In this document: piece after piece, positions 7,632 to 14,472 of the stretch
How positions within the stretch are numbered: position 1 is the first letter of the stretch
How the letters are laid out: every line of letters starts with the position of its first letter
From: Streptomyces sp. WAC05374
Lineage (GTDB): Bacteria > Actinomycetota > Actinomycetes > Streptomycetales > Streptomycetaceae
Length of the DNA stretch: 64,000 nt
NCBI RefSeq assembly: GCF_004353505.1
Contig: NZ_SMNQ01000002.1
Span: forward strand, 520,328 to 584,327
Direction of reading: 5' to 3'
Notes under the pieces: generated by a model
Databases searched by the model: none
The model's input: the letters and a program-made list of their open reading frames with translations, nothing else
Told to the model about the DNA's origin: nothing
Made by a program: the position numbers and the translations under genes

Positions 7632-7670
7632 CTGTTCGGGCCGTTTCACCTGCTAGGGAGACCACGACCC

Positions 7671-7940
7671 ATGAACCACATCGTCACTGTTCAGGACGCT
7701 GTTACCGCGTTCGCCGACTTCATGGAGCCGACGAACGCGGAGCTGAACGCGATCGAGTGCGCGATGCCCGTCATCCTCGCGGACGTCGAGCTGCTGGACG
7801 CGCACATCGTCACCCTCGACCGCACGCCGACCGAGCTGGACGAGCGTCGCATCCGCCGGGCCCGCCGCCGCGCGCTGGCCGCCCGAGTCGCGCTGGTCAA
7901 CCGCGCCGCCGGCACGAGCCTGCACGGGGGTGCCGCGTGA
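7671..7940 (+). CDS. Small AICE protein, DUF6284-like
   Basis: An 89-residue acidic then basic protein: residues 14-50 (FADFMEPTNAELNAIECAMPVILADVELLDAHI) are acidic and helical, and residues 60-85 are arginine-rich (RRIRRARRRALAARVALVNRAA). I recall this pattern from the DUF6284 family, found at the start of AICE transfer operons; its function is unknown. The ATG at 7671 follows AGGGAG at 7655-7660. Its stop overlaps the next start (GTGA), indicating coupled translation with the membrane protein that follows. Confidence 0.65.
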   Translation: MNHIVTVQDAVTAFADFMEPTNAELNAIECAMPVILADVELLDAHIVTLDRTPTELDERRIRRARRRALAARVALVNRAAGTSLHGGAA

Positions 7941-8383
7941 GCACCACCAACCGCAACCTGATCGCCGCACACGCTGAAGTGAAGGCGGAAATCGCGCGGA
8001 CGGACACGAAGACGGCACTGCTGCTGGCGTTCGTCGGCGCGGTGCTCGCCGGTACCTGGTCGCTCGCCCGGGACCTGCCCCTGAACCTGCCCGCCATCGC
8101 CGCGGGCGGGCTCGGCCTGGGGCTGCTGGTGGCAGCAGCCGGGCTTCTGCTGCGCTCGACCCGCCCGAACCTGGGCGGCCGGCACGGCTTCCCCTTGTGG
8201 GCCACCCTCACCCCGGACGAGATCGGCGCCGCCGTCGCCCGGGACCTGGCCGCCGACATCGTCGGACTCTCCCGGCTGGCGGTCGCCAAGTTCACCTGCC
8301 TGCGCCGAGCAGTCGACCTCACCATGACCGCCGGCGCCCTGCTCATCCTCGCCGCGCTGCTCACCACCGGGGGTGCCCGATGA
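7937..8383 (+). CDS. Pycsar-effector-like (PycTM/DUF5706-type) membrane protein
   Basis: A 148-residue membrane protein. A helix NLIAAHAEVKAEIARTDTKT leads into TM1 (ALLLAFVGAVLAGTWSLA) and TM2 (LPAIAAGGLGLGLLVAAAGLLL). A soluble stretch and LSRLAVAKFTCLRRAVDLT follow, then TM3 (MTAGALLILAALLTT). This matches what I know of the PycTM family, the membrane-damaging effectors of Pycsar antiphage systems, which NCBI also assigns to proteins in actinobacterial mobile elements. No nucleotide cyclase is adjacent, so a role in transfer or spread is as likely as defence. The GTG start overlaps the previous stop, and its own stop overlaps the next ATG. Confidence 0.65.
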   Translation: MSTTNRNLIAAHAEVKAEIARTDTKTALLLAFVGAVLAGTWSLARDLPLNLPAIAAGGLGLGLLVAAAGLLLRSTRPNLGGRHGFPLWATLTPDEIGAAVARDLAADIVGLSRLAVAKFTCLRRAVDLTMTAGALLILAALLTTGGAR

Positions 8384-9483
8384 CCGGAGCGAAGCTCACC
8401 CGCGTACAGATTGGGGTCCTGGCGGCTGCCTTCGTGCCGATGCTGGCCACCGGGGTGTTCGGCGGCATCGGCACCTACAGCAACATCGGCCACGCCTACG
8501 GCCAGGGCACCGCACTCGGTGCGCTCGCCGCCGGTGAGGGCGCCACGGCCGTTCTCGCCCTGGTCCTGCTCGGGCTGACCATGCTGGGGCAGTCCTCCCC
8601 GCGCATCGTCCGGCTCGGACTGTGGGCGCTGCCGGCCGCCGCCGCCGTCATGGGAGCGATGGCCGCCCCCGATCCGGGACGGACCGTGATCTACGCCTTG
8701 ACGTCGATGGGCATGTCGGTCTCGGCTGAGGGCATGGCGTTCCTAGCTCGGCGGATCGTGGTGCACACCGACGGCCGGGACGCGGAGAACGAGCGCCGCA
8801 CCGCCGATGTGGTGCAGGCACTCGCCTACCACCGCGCTCGGGCCACACAGCATCCGACTGGCTGGGTCAGGAAGTGGTCGGAACTCAAGTCGTGGAGGCT
8901 GGCCCGCAGGGTCGGGGTCGGGGACGCGGCGCTCGGATCGAGGCTGCTGGACGTGCAGCGCGAGCGTGTCAGCGCTGGGGCGGACGCCGCACTCGCCTCG
9001 ATGTTCGGCGGCACAACCCCCGGCGCGGCTCCCTCCACGTATGTGGAGGAATCTACCCCGTCCGCCATAAAACGGTCTATGGCTGACCTCGCCGAATCGA
9101 CCCCCGCCCCGCAGGTCACCCTGACCCGGCTGACGGTGCCCGCTCCGGTCGCGGTCGACCTCGGCAAGTCGACACCGCCTCTCAAACCGCTCCCGCCGAC
9201 CGTGTCCGTTCCCGTGGCCTCGATCGAGCAGCGCGCGGTGGCGGCAGAGTCGACCCGGCCGCGCCGCGCCACGGGCCGTGTCCCGGCGGTGGCGAAGTCG
9301 ACCCGTTCGAAGCGCACTCCGGATCAGTTGCTCGACGAAGCGCGGGCGGCGACGGCGGACTGGCCGGACGAGAAGGTGACCGGCGAAGGCATCCGCCGCG
9401 CCATCCACACCTCTCCGGCGAACGCCAGGCTCCTGCGGGACACTCTGCTCGCCGAACGCACCGCATCGGCTGAGGTCGCGTGA
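8380..9483 (+). CDS. SpdB-like spread protein (membrane N-terminus, basic C-terminus)
   Basis: A 367-residue protein with about four TM helices in the first 135 residues (IGVLAAAFVPMLATGVFGGIG, LGALAAGEGATAVLALVLLGL, LGLWALPAAAAVMGAMAA, VIYALTSMGMSVSAEGMAFL). A cytoplasmic segment follows (RKWSELKSWRLARRVGVGD), then a long Pro/Ser/Thr-rich linker and a C-terminal helical domain (TPDQLLDEARAATADWPDEKVTGEGIRRAI). This architecture fits Spd proteins of Streptomyces conjugative elements, which move incoming DNA between compartments of the recipient mycelium. It is coupled at both ends to its neighbours by ATGA-type overlaps. Confidence 0.7.
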   Translation: MTGAKLTRVQIGVLAAAFVPMLATGVFGGIGTYSNIGHAYGQGTALGALAAGEGATAVLALVLLGLTMLGQSSPRIVRLGLWALPAAAAVMGAMAAPDPGRTVIYALTSMGMSVSAEGMAFLARRIVVHTDGRDAENERRTADVVQALAYHRARATQHPTGWVRKWSELKSWRLARRVGVGDAALGSRLLDVQRERVSAGADAALASMFGGTTPGAAPSTYVEESTPSAIKRSMADLAESTPAPQVTLTRLTVPAPVAVDLGKSTPPLKPLPPTVSVPVASIEQRAVAAESTRPRRATGRVPAVAKSTRSKRTPDQLLDEARAATADWPDEKVTGEGIRRAIHTSPANARLLRDTLLAERTASAEVA

Positions 9484-9818
9484 TGGGGGCGCTACCGGTG
9501 TTCCGGTGGCGCCTGGCCCCGGACGGCTACGCCACCCGCCGCCAACTCCGCGCACAAGGCCTTCGGCCCGGCGGGCAAGACGTGGCCGCCCAGCTCGAAC
9601 GCCCCCGCCGCCGAGGACCGCTGGTCGCCTACCTCTACCGCATCGACCAGGCCAAGCCCGTACGGCCGATGACCCCGGCCCGATGGGCGGCATTGGCCAA
9701 GGCGAACGCCGCCCGCCGCACCTGCCCCGAGTGCCGACGCGATGCCGGGTACGTCATCCCGTCCTCGCTCGGCATCTGCGTGCCCTGCGCCGACGCGCCC
9801 ACCCCGATTGCTGCCTGA
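9483..9818 (+). CDS. RRQRL-motif zinc-binding protein
   Basis: A 111-residue protein with an arginine-rich N-terminus (GYATRRQLRAQGLRPGGQDVAAQL) and a C-terminal CPECRRDAGYVIPSSLGICVPC zinc knuckle (CxxC...CxxC). It agrees with the AICE family that NCBI names RRQRL motif-containing zinc-binding protein. Nucleic-acid binding is likely; its role in transfer is unknown. The ATG at 9483 overlaps the TGA of the upstream spread gene, so it belongs to the same transcript. Confidence 0.7.
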   Translation: MGALPVFRWRLAPDGYATRRQLRAQGLRPGGQDVAAQLERPRRRGPLVAYLYRIDQAKPVRPMTPARWAALAKANAARRTCPECRRDAGYVIPSSLGICVPCADAPTPIAA

Positions 9819-9849
9819 AGCCTCCACCCGCCTGAAACGGAGATCCGCC

Positions 9850-10080
9850 GTGACCACGCAGAACAGCCAGAGTGTCCCGCCGCAGGGCTCGCACCACTAC
9901 GTCATGACCGTGGAACTGCCCGGCCGCGCCATGCAGACCCTCTCCGGGACGTGGACCCCGCCGCAGGGCGCCACCCGGCACGACGTGTTCAGCGCCATCA
10001 AGGCCGATATCGGCCGGCAGGACCCGGAGATGGGCGGCGCCAACGTCGTCTTCTTCTCCCTGGAGCCGAACCACCTCTGA
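9850..10080 (+). CDS. Small unknown AICE protein
   Basis: A 76-residue protein starting with GTG at 9850 behind a GGAG at 9840. The sequence (HHYVMTVELPGRAMQTLSGTWTPPQGATRHDVFSAIKADIG, then NVVFFSLEPNHL) suggests a small alpha/beta domain with no membrane segment or metal motif. I do not recognise a family with confidence. It sits between the zinc protein and the SpdD-like gene in a tightly packed operon, so a role in transfer or spread is likely by context only. Confidence 0.6.
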   Translation: MTTQNSQSVPPQGSHHYVMTVELPGRAMQTLSGTWTPPQGATRHDVFSAIKADIGRQDPEMGGANVVFFSLEPNHL

Positions 10081-10100
10081 CCAGCCAAAGGAGAGGCACC

Positions 10101-10478
10101 ATGACCAACCTGCCCGAGCCGGTCCGGGTCGTTCAACTCCCGGACGGCACCTACGCCTACGCCGACCACCTGCCCGCCATACAGCAGTCGGTACAGCCGC
10201 AGATCGTTCACCAGCACATCCACCAGGCCCCGCCGGACCGCACGGTGCAGCGCGTCGCGCTCGGCTCCGGGGTCGGCGCCGGCGCGGTGGCCGCCGGGGT
10301 GTACTTCGGCCCGCTGCTGGTCGGCGCGCTGACCGCCATCGCCGCGAACCTCGCGATGCTCGCGTTCCTCGCCGTCGCGATGGCGTGGGGCGTGGTCACT
10401 GTCGTCAGGAGCGTCGGCGGCGCGGGGGGCAAGGCCGCCGCCCAGTCCCTCAGCCGCTCCCGGCGAAAGGGGAAGTGA
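10101..10478 (+). CDS. SpdD-like spread protein
   Basis: A 125-residue protein. Residues 1-50 are soluble and histidine/glutamine-rich (QQSVQPQIVHQHIHQAPPDRTVQRV). Two hydrophobic segments follow (VAGVYFGPLLVGALTAIAANLAMLAFLAVAMAWGVVTVV), then a short basic tail (SLSRSRRKGK). This size and layout match SpdD proteins of Streptomyces plasmids and AICEs, which assist intramycelial spread. The ATG at 10101 has AAGGAGAGG in front of it. The next gene starts one base after its stop. Confidence 0.7.
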   Translation: MTNLPEPVRVVQLPDGTYAYADHLPAIQQSVQPQIVHQHIHQAPPDRTVQRVALGSGVGAGAVAAGVYFGPLLVGALTAIAANLAMLAFLAVAMAWGVVTVVRSVGGAGGKAAAQSLSRSRRKGK

Positions 10479-10479
10479 C

Positions 10480-10674
10480 GTGTTCAACGCGGGCGACAAG
10501 GTGTTGATCGTCGCGTGTGAGGACGACCCCCGCGCGGTCGGCAAGACCGGCCGTGTGCTGGACGAGGTCCCGCCCGGCCCGCTCACGAACGGTCGCTGGA
10601 CCGTCGATCGGATCGGCATCTTGATCGCTCCGGTCCTGGTCCACGCCCACGAGATCCGCAAGGTCAGCGGCTGA
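10480..10674 (+). CDS. Small KOW-like protein of the element
   Basis: A 64-residue protein starting with GTG at 10480, directly after the SpdD-like stop and served by the GGGGAAG just before it. The sequence FNAGDKVLIVACEDDPRAVGKTGRVLDEVPP and RWTVDRIGILIAPVLVHAHEIRKV resembles a small SH3/KOW-like barrel, a fold that often binds nucleic acid or proteins. No family is assigned. Its position implies a transfer-related role. A hairpin (10686-10709) follows. Confidence 0.55.
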   Translation: MFNAGDKVLIVACEDDPRAVGKTGRVLDEVPPGPLTNGRWTVDRIGILIAPVLVHAHEIRKVSG

Positions 10675-10685
10675 CGGCTGCCTGT

Positions 10686-10709
10686 CCGCCCCGGCTCGTT
10701 CCGGGGCGG
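10686..10709. terminator. Hairpin within the transfer operon
   Basis: CCGCCCCGG (10686-10694) pairs with CCGGGGCGG (10701-10709) over a 6-base loop, 12 bases after a stop codon. It lacks a U tract. It may partially terminate or stabilise the upstream mRNA and so set relative expression along the operon. Confidence 0.5.
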
Positions 10710-10749
10710 GTGGGGAGCCGGACAGACCGGCCCCAGGAAGGCACCCGCC

Positions 10750-10926
10750 ATGGGCAAGCCCGATCCGGAACCCAAGCTCACCACCACCGAAAAGGCCAAG
10801 GTCGCCTACTACGTGGCCCGCATGTGCAAGCGCGACCTCGCGGGCGAGACCGTCCACCAGGCCGACCTGGAACGCAAGATCGAGCGCGTCATCGAGGGCG
10901 CGCGGAAGCGGGGAGACAAGCGATGA
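10750..10926 (+). CDS. Small unknown AICE protein
   Basis: A 58-residue charged, helical protein (KLTTTEKAKVAYYVARMCKRDLAGETVHQADLERKIERVIEGARKRGDKR). The ATG at 10750 has AGGAAG 10 bases upstream, and its stop overlaps the next start (ATGA), which supports it as a real gene despite its size. Similar short proteins occur at this position in other AICEs; function is unknown. Confidence 0.6.
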   Translation: MGKPDPEPKLTTTEKAKVAYYVARMCKRDLAGETVHQADLERKIERVIEGARKRGDKR

Positions 10927-11087
10927 CCTTCAACATCCGCATCAGGACCCGTCACGACGCCCGGGTGGGTGGCACCTACGGCGCCTTCACCTACTGGCGG
11001 TGCAGTTGCGGCGCCGAGGGCCGTACGTCCAGCGGAGAGGGGTCCGCTAAGCGGCTCGCTGACAGCCACATGCGCAAGTACCGCTAG
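10923..11087 (+). CDS. Small mobile-element transfer protein
   Basis: A 54-residue protein starting with an ATG that overlaps the previous stop. RVGGTYGAFTYWRCSCGAEGRTSSGEGSAKRLADSHMRKYR contains a CxCG pair and a C-terminal histidine, possibly a half zinc site. Short proteins of this kind lie just before traB in pSAM2-like elements. The specific role is unknown. It is followed by a long hairpin and then traB. Confidence 0.6.
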   Translation: MTFNIRIRTRHDARVGGTYGAFTYWRCSCGAEGRTSSGEGSAKRLADSHMRKYR

Positions 11088-11093
11088 CCACGC

Positions 11094-11137
11094 CCCGGGG
11101 GCGGCCGTCCCGGCCAAGGAATCAGGCCGCCCCCGGG
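11094..11137. terminator. Long hairpin before traB
   Basis: A 13-bp perfect stem (11094-11106 with 11125-11137) and an 18-base loop, located between the small transfer gene and traB. No U tract follows. It could dampen read-through into traB or mark the end of the upstream transcript. Confidence 0.55.
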
Positions 11138-11179
11138 CCCAACCCCGTCCAGCACCAGGCCAGACAGGAGAACCCCAGC

Positions 11180-13291
11180 ATGACGGACAATGTCGTCCCC
11201 CTGCGCAAGAACACAGACCCGCCCACCGACACCGCGACCACGTTGACCGTGGTCCCCGACCCGGCGCCGCCCGCACGCTTGCCGTTGTGGGTGCGCTCGG
11301 GTCGCGCTGTCCGTCGGGCCGTCACCCATGAGCGGACCCGGTCCACGGGCCGTCTGGTGGTGCGGCACGGCTCGTATGTGCTGGGCGGTTCGCGGATCGT
11401 GGTGCGCCGGGCGTGGGACGGTCGTACGGCGGCGCGTTACGAGCGGATGATCCGGGCGGCGGAAGCCGCGGGGAACTATGAGGTGGCCGCCGAGTGGGAG
11501 GAGCGTGGCCGCGCCTTCCGGGCCGCCCGTCACGCTCGCCGTATGGACCTGCTGACCAGTCCGGAGAAGGTGGTCAAGGGCGCCGGATACGGGCTGGGCG
11601 GCATCCTCGCCGGTCTGCTGCTGCTCGGTATCGGCCTGGCCATCGCCACCGAGGACGCCTCTGATGTGGTGGTTCCGCTGATGGCGCTGGTGGAGTTGTG
11701 CCGCTGGATCGTGGTCATCGTGACGGTGGTGTGGGGGCCGCTGGTGGCGGTCGGGCCGTGGCTGGCGCTCGCCGGGGTGTGGGCCGTCGGCCGGCACCGG
11801 CAGGCCGCCCCGGCCTGGGTCCTTCCCGCCCAGGCTCGTTCGGGGGAGGGAGAGCCGATCACCCCGTCCATCGTGGTCAAGGCCCTGAAGGATCTGGGCA
11901 TCTCCGCGTTGCGGAAGGCCATCGCGGAGATGGGTGACGCCGGGGCGTCCATGCTCGGGCCGATCAGGATCGCGGGGTGCGGGGTGGAGGTGGATGTCAC
12001 TCTGCCGTCCGGGGTCGCGACCAACGAGGTGCAGTCACGGCGCCGCAAGCTCGCGGAGAACCTGGCGCGGCATGAGCACGAGGTGTTCATCACGATCCCG
12101 CCGGCCGCCCGCACGGTGCGGCTGTGGGTGGCGGACTCTGGGGCGCTGGACGAGCCGATCGGCCCGTCCCCGCTGACCACGGACGACACCCTGACCGCCA
12201 ACTACGCCAAGGGCAAGGCGCCGTGGGGCCAGGACCTGCGTGGGGACGCAGCCACTCTCAGCCTCTACCAGCGCCACATGCTCATTACGGGTCTGTCCAA
12301 CCAGGGCAAGACCGCAGCCTTGCGGGCGCTGGCGCTGTGGCTGGCGCTGGACCGCTCGGTGGAGTTCCGGGTGGCGGACCTGAAGGGCGCTGGCGACTGG
12401 GCCATGTTCGACGGGCTGGCCACGGTCCTTATCCAGGGGCCGACCGATGAGCACGTCATCGAGGCCACGGAGATGCTGGAAGGCGTGGTGCGGGAGATGG
12501 AGCGGCGCTTGACTGCCCCGCCCGGCACTGCCTTCGCACCGTTGATCGCGCTGGTGGATGAGGCGCAGGTGGCGTTTATGTGCCCGGTCAAGGACGACGA
12601 CGGCCGCCCCTACGGCGGTAGTAAGGCCACGTCCCGGTACTTCATGGCGGCCCGGAAGATCCACAACCAGGGCCGGGCCGTGGACGTACTGCTCTACCAG
12701 GGCACCCAGGATCCCACCGACCAGAACCTCCCCAAGCTGGTCCGGGAAGGTGCGCACACCCGCGCCTCGCTCGCGCTGGGCACCGAGTCTCAGGCCCGTA
12801 TGGCGCTGGGGGACAAGGCGGTGGATGGCGGTGCCGCGCCGAACCTGCTGCGGCCGGGGCTGGACAAGGGCACGGTCGTGGTCGCCTCCGACGGCATCGC
12901 CATTCCCGCCGGACAGGCGTCCATCACGGTGCGGACGCACTACATCGACACCGACCAGGCCACCGCGATTGCCGGCCGGGCCAAAGCCCTGCGCGACGGA
13001 GTGACCACGCTGACCGCCGCCGATCGGGGCGAGGAGCGCGACCCGCTCGCCGACGTGGCCGCCGTGGTTGGGGACGCACCCCGGGTGCTGACGCAGGAGG
13101 TGCTGAAGCGGCTCACCGCACTGGATGCCAAGGCGTATGGCGGGTGGTCGTTCGTGGACCTCAAGCGGGTCCTGGACGGCGCCGGAGCCGAGCCGCACAA
13201 GTCCGACGGCCGTATGGTCGTCAGCCGCGACCGCATCGCCCGCGCCCTGGCCAACCGCCCCGGCGACGGTTCCGCTTCTGCCTCCCAGTAG
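11180..13291 (+). CDS. TraB/TraSA FtsK-type DNA translocase
   Basis: The 703-residue conjugation motor. N-terminal TM segments (GGILAGLLLLGIGLAIA, MALVELCRWIVVIVTVVWGPLVAV and ALAGVWAVG) anchor it. The FtsK/SpoIIIE ATPase follows, with Walker A GLSNQGKT at about residues 374-381 and Walker B LIALVDEAQVAF near 455-466. The C-terminus carries a winged-helix-like domain (VLTQEVLKRLTALDAKAYGGWSFVDLKRVL). Such proteins assemble hexamers that move double-stranded DNA between hyphae without a relaxase. They recognise short repeats in a clt locus, and a repeat array directly downstream (13292-13471) fits that role. The ATG at 11180 follows AGGAG at 11166-11170. Confidence 0.92.
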   Translation: MTDNVVPLRKNTDPPTDTATTLTVVPDPAPPARLPLWVRSGRAVRRAVTHERTRSTGRLVVRHGSYVLGGSRIVVRRAWDGRTAARYERMIRAAEAAGNYEVAAEWEERGRAFRAARHARRMDLLTSPEKVVKGAGYGLGGILAGLLLLGIGLAIATEDASDVVVPLMALVELCRWIVVIVTVVWGPLVAVGPWLALAGVWAVGRHRQAAPAWVLPAQARSGEGEPITPSIVVKALKDLGISALRKAIAEMGDAGASMLGPIRIAGCGVEVDVTLPSGVATNEVQSRRRKLAENLARHEHEVFITIPPAARTVRLWVADSGALDEPIGPSPLTTDDTLTANYAKGKAPWGQDLRGDAATLSLYQRHMLITGLSNQGKTAALRALALWLALDRSVEFRVADLKGAGDWAMFDGLATVLIQGPTDEHVIEATEMLEGVVREMERRLTAPPGTAFAPLIALVDEAQVAFMCPVKDDDGRPYGGSKATSRYFMAARKIHNQGRAVDVLLYQGTQDPTDQNLPKLVREGAHTRASLALGTESQARMALGDKAVDGGAAPNLLRPGLDKGTVVVASDGIAIPAGQASITVRTHYIDTDQATAIAGRAKALRDGVTTLTAADRGEERDPLADVAAVVGDAPRVLTQEVLKRLTALDAKAYGGWSFVDLKRVLDGAGAEPHKSDGRMVVSRDRIARALANRPGDGSASASQ

Positions 13292-13471
13292 AGGGAGGCA
13301 CACCCCCGCCGGGCCAGGGAGGCAGGGAGAACTCCCTACACCCCTCCCTGACCCACCTCCCTGGTCTTGGCCTGCGCAAACGGCCATCCAGGGAGGCAGG
13401 GAGGCACTCCAGGTCAGGGCCCCGAAACCCCCTGCCAGAGCCACCGGCCAGGGGGTGACTTTGCCTCCCTG
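13292..13471. repeat. AGGGAGG repeat array after traB (candidate clt transfer locus)
   Basis: Within 180 non-coding bases there are seven exact copies of AGGGAGG: four on the plus strand (13292, 13316, 13390, 13398) and three on the minus strand (13343, 13356, 13464). There is also a 14-bp palindrome AGGGAG-AA-CTCCCT at 13324-13337, and a CCCCCTG/CAGGGGG dyad at 13428-13455. Streptomyces TraB proteins bind clustered 8-bp repeats next to their own gene, so this is a good candidate for the clt site. The remaining 128 bases to the next gene show nothing else notable. Confidence 0.6.
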
Positions 13472-13599
13472 CCCGCACCGAACACCCCATTCCGCTTCCG
13501 GGTGCATCCGTGCCCGGACACGCCGAAGGCGGCCCCCATCCGACCAAGAACCGGGGCCGCCCTCGTCCAGCACCATTCAGAGAACTGGAGACCCCAAGC

Positions 13600-14472
13600 A
13601 TGACTCAACCGACCATGATCCGGCGAGTAGGCCCCGTAAGGCCGTTACTGACCACTGCACTGCGGCTTGCCGCCGCACGGGTGCCGGTCCTGCCGCTGCG
13701 GGCCGGGAAGGTCCCGTTCGGCAACTGCCCCGGCTGCCGGGACAACGCCTGCGGCGGCCGGCCGGTCATGAAGGCCGCCGGAATCTGCGCGTGTCCGCGC
13801 GTCTGCCACGGCTGGGCCGCCGCCACCACTAACCCGGCCGTCATCAGCTCGCCCGCGTGGGCGCCGGCGTGGCGTACGGCCGCCGCCGTCGCCTACCACC
13901 CGGGCGGCGCCGGACTTACTGTCGTAGACCTGGACGACGCCGACGCGATCGCCTGGGCCCGCGCCTCGCTGCCCGCCACACGGACCGTGGCGACGACGCG
14001 GGGAGAGCACTGGATCTACCGAGGCGTCATGGGCTCGTCCAACGGGGTGCGTCCCGGCATCGACATCAAGTCGAAGATGCAGTACGCCCGCTACCTCGGG
14101 CCCGGCACCGGCTGTCTGGCCGACCTGCCGGACGCCGTCCGCGCCCTGGCCGTGCGCCAGCCGCGCCCCGCCCGGACGGCGCACACCCCGATGGCGGCCG
14201 GGCTGGCCCGGGGCGGGGCGTGTCCGCACCGCACGCCCGCCTACCTGGAGCGCGGTATCGCCATGGCCGAGCAGCGCATCACCAGCGCCGCCAGCGCGGT
14301 GCACGCGACCGTCTACCGGACGTTCCTCGCGGTGCTGTCCACGCACGGCCGGTGCGGCTGCCTCACCGACGCCCACATCACGCGGCTGTTCACCGCCGCG
14401 CAGACCAAGGGCGAGAGCGCCCGGCACTGCACCGAGGCTTGGACCAACGCCCGCACCGCTATGGGGATGTGA
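13600..14472 (+). CDS. Bifunctional DNA primase/polymerase (prim-pol)
   Basis: A 290-residue prim-pol domain protein for replication of the excised element. An N-terminal cysteine-rich zinc region (GNCPGCRDNACGG, GICACPRVCHGW) precedes the catalytic core. The motif GLTVVDLDDADA supplies the DxD metal-binding aspartates, and TRGEHWIYRG and NGVRPGIDIKSKMQYARYLGPGTG follow. The ATG at 13600 fits the homology; the longer open frame does not. It is translationally coupled (GTGA overlap) to the ATPase that follows, together replacing the rolling-circle RepSA used by pSAM2. Confidence 0.85.
   Translation: MTQPTMIRRVGPVRPLLTTALRLAAARVPVLPLRAGKVPFGNCPGCRDNACGGRPVMKAAGICACPRVCHGWAAATTNPAVISSPAWAPAWRTAAAVAYHPGGAGLTVVDLDDADAIAWARASLPATRTVATTRGEHWIYRGVMGSSNGVRPGIDIKSKMQYARYLGPGTGCLADLPDAVRALAVRQPRPARTAHTPMAAGLARGGACPHRTPAYLERGIAMAEQRITSAASAVHATVYRTFLAVLSTHGRCGCLTDAHITRLFTAAQTKGESARHCTEAWTNARTAMGM

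Larger units (their letters stand above)
7007..7670. promoter_or_regulatory. Long control region before the transfer operon
   Basis: This 664-bp stretch separates the leftward regulatory genes from the rightward transfer and replication genes, and no plausible gene was found in it. Visible elements are a tandem GGGACGACTT repeat at 7025-7044; two copies of GTACCTCA at 7118-7125 and 7211-7218, the second inside the dyad AGGTA-N7-TACCT; a GGGCCC pair at 7343-7365; and an 11-bp hairpin at 7604-7631. A TTGACT at 7164 is a possible -35, without a good -10. The main element promoter probably lies here, under control of the HTH and GntR proteins. Confidence 0.5.

Noticed and set aside
7937..8383. 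A complete Pycsar antiphage system
   Set aside because: Only an effector-like membrane protein is present; there is no pyrimidine cyclase gene nearby, so the system as defined is absent.
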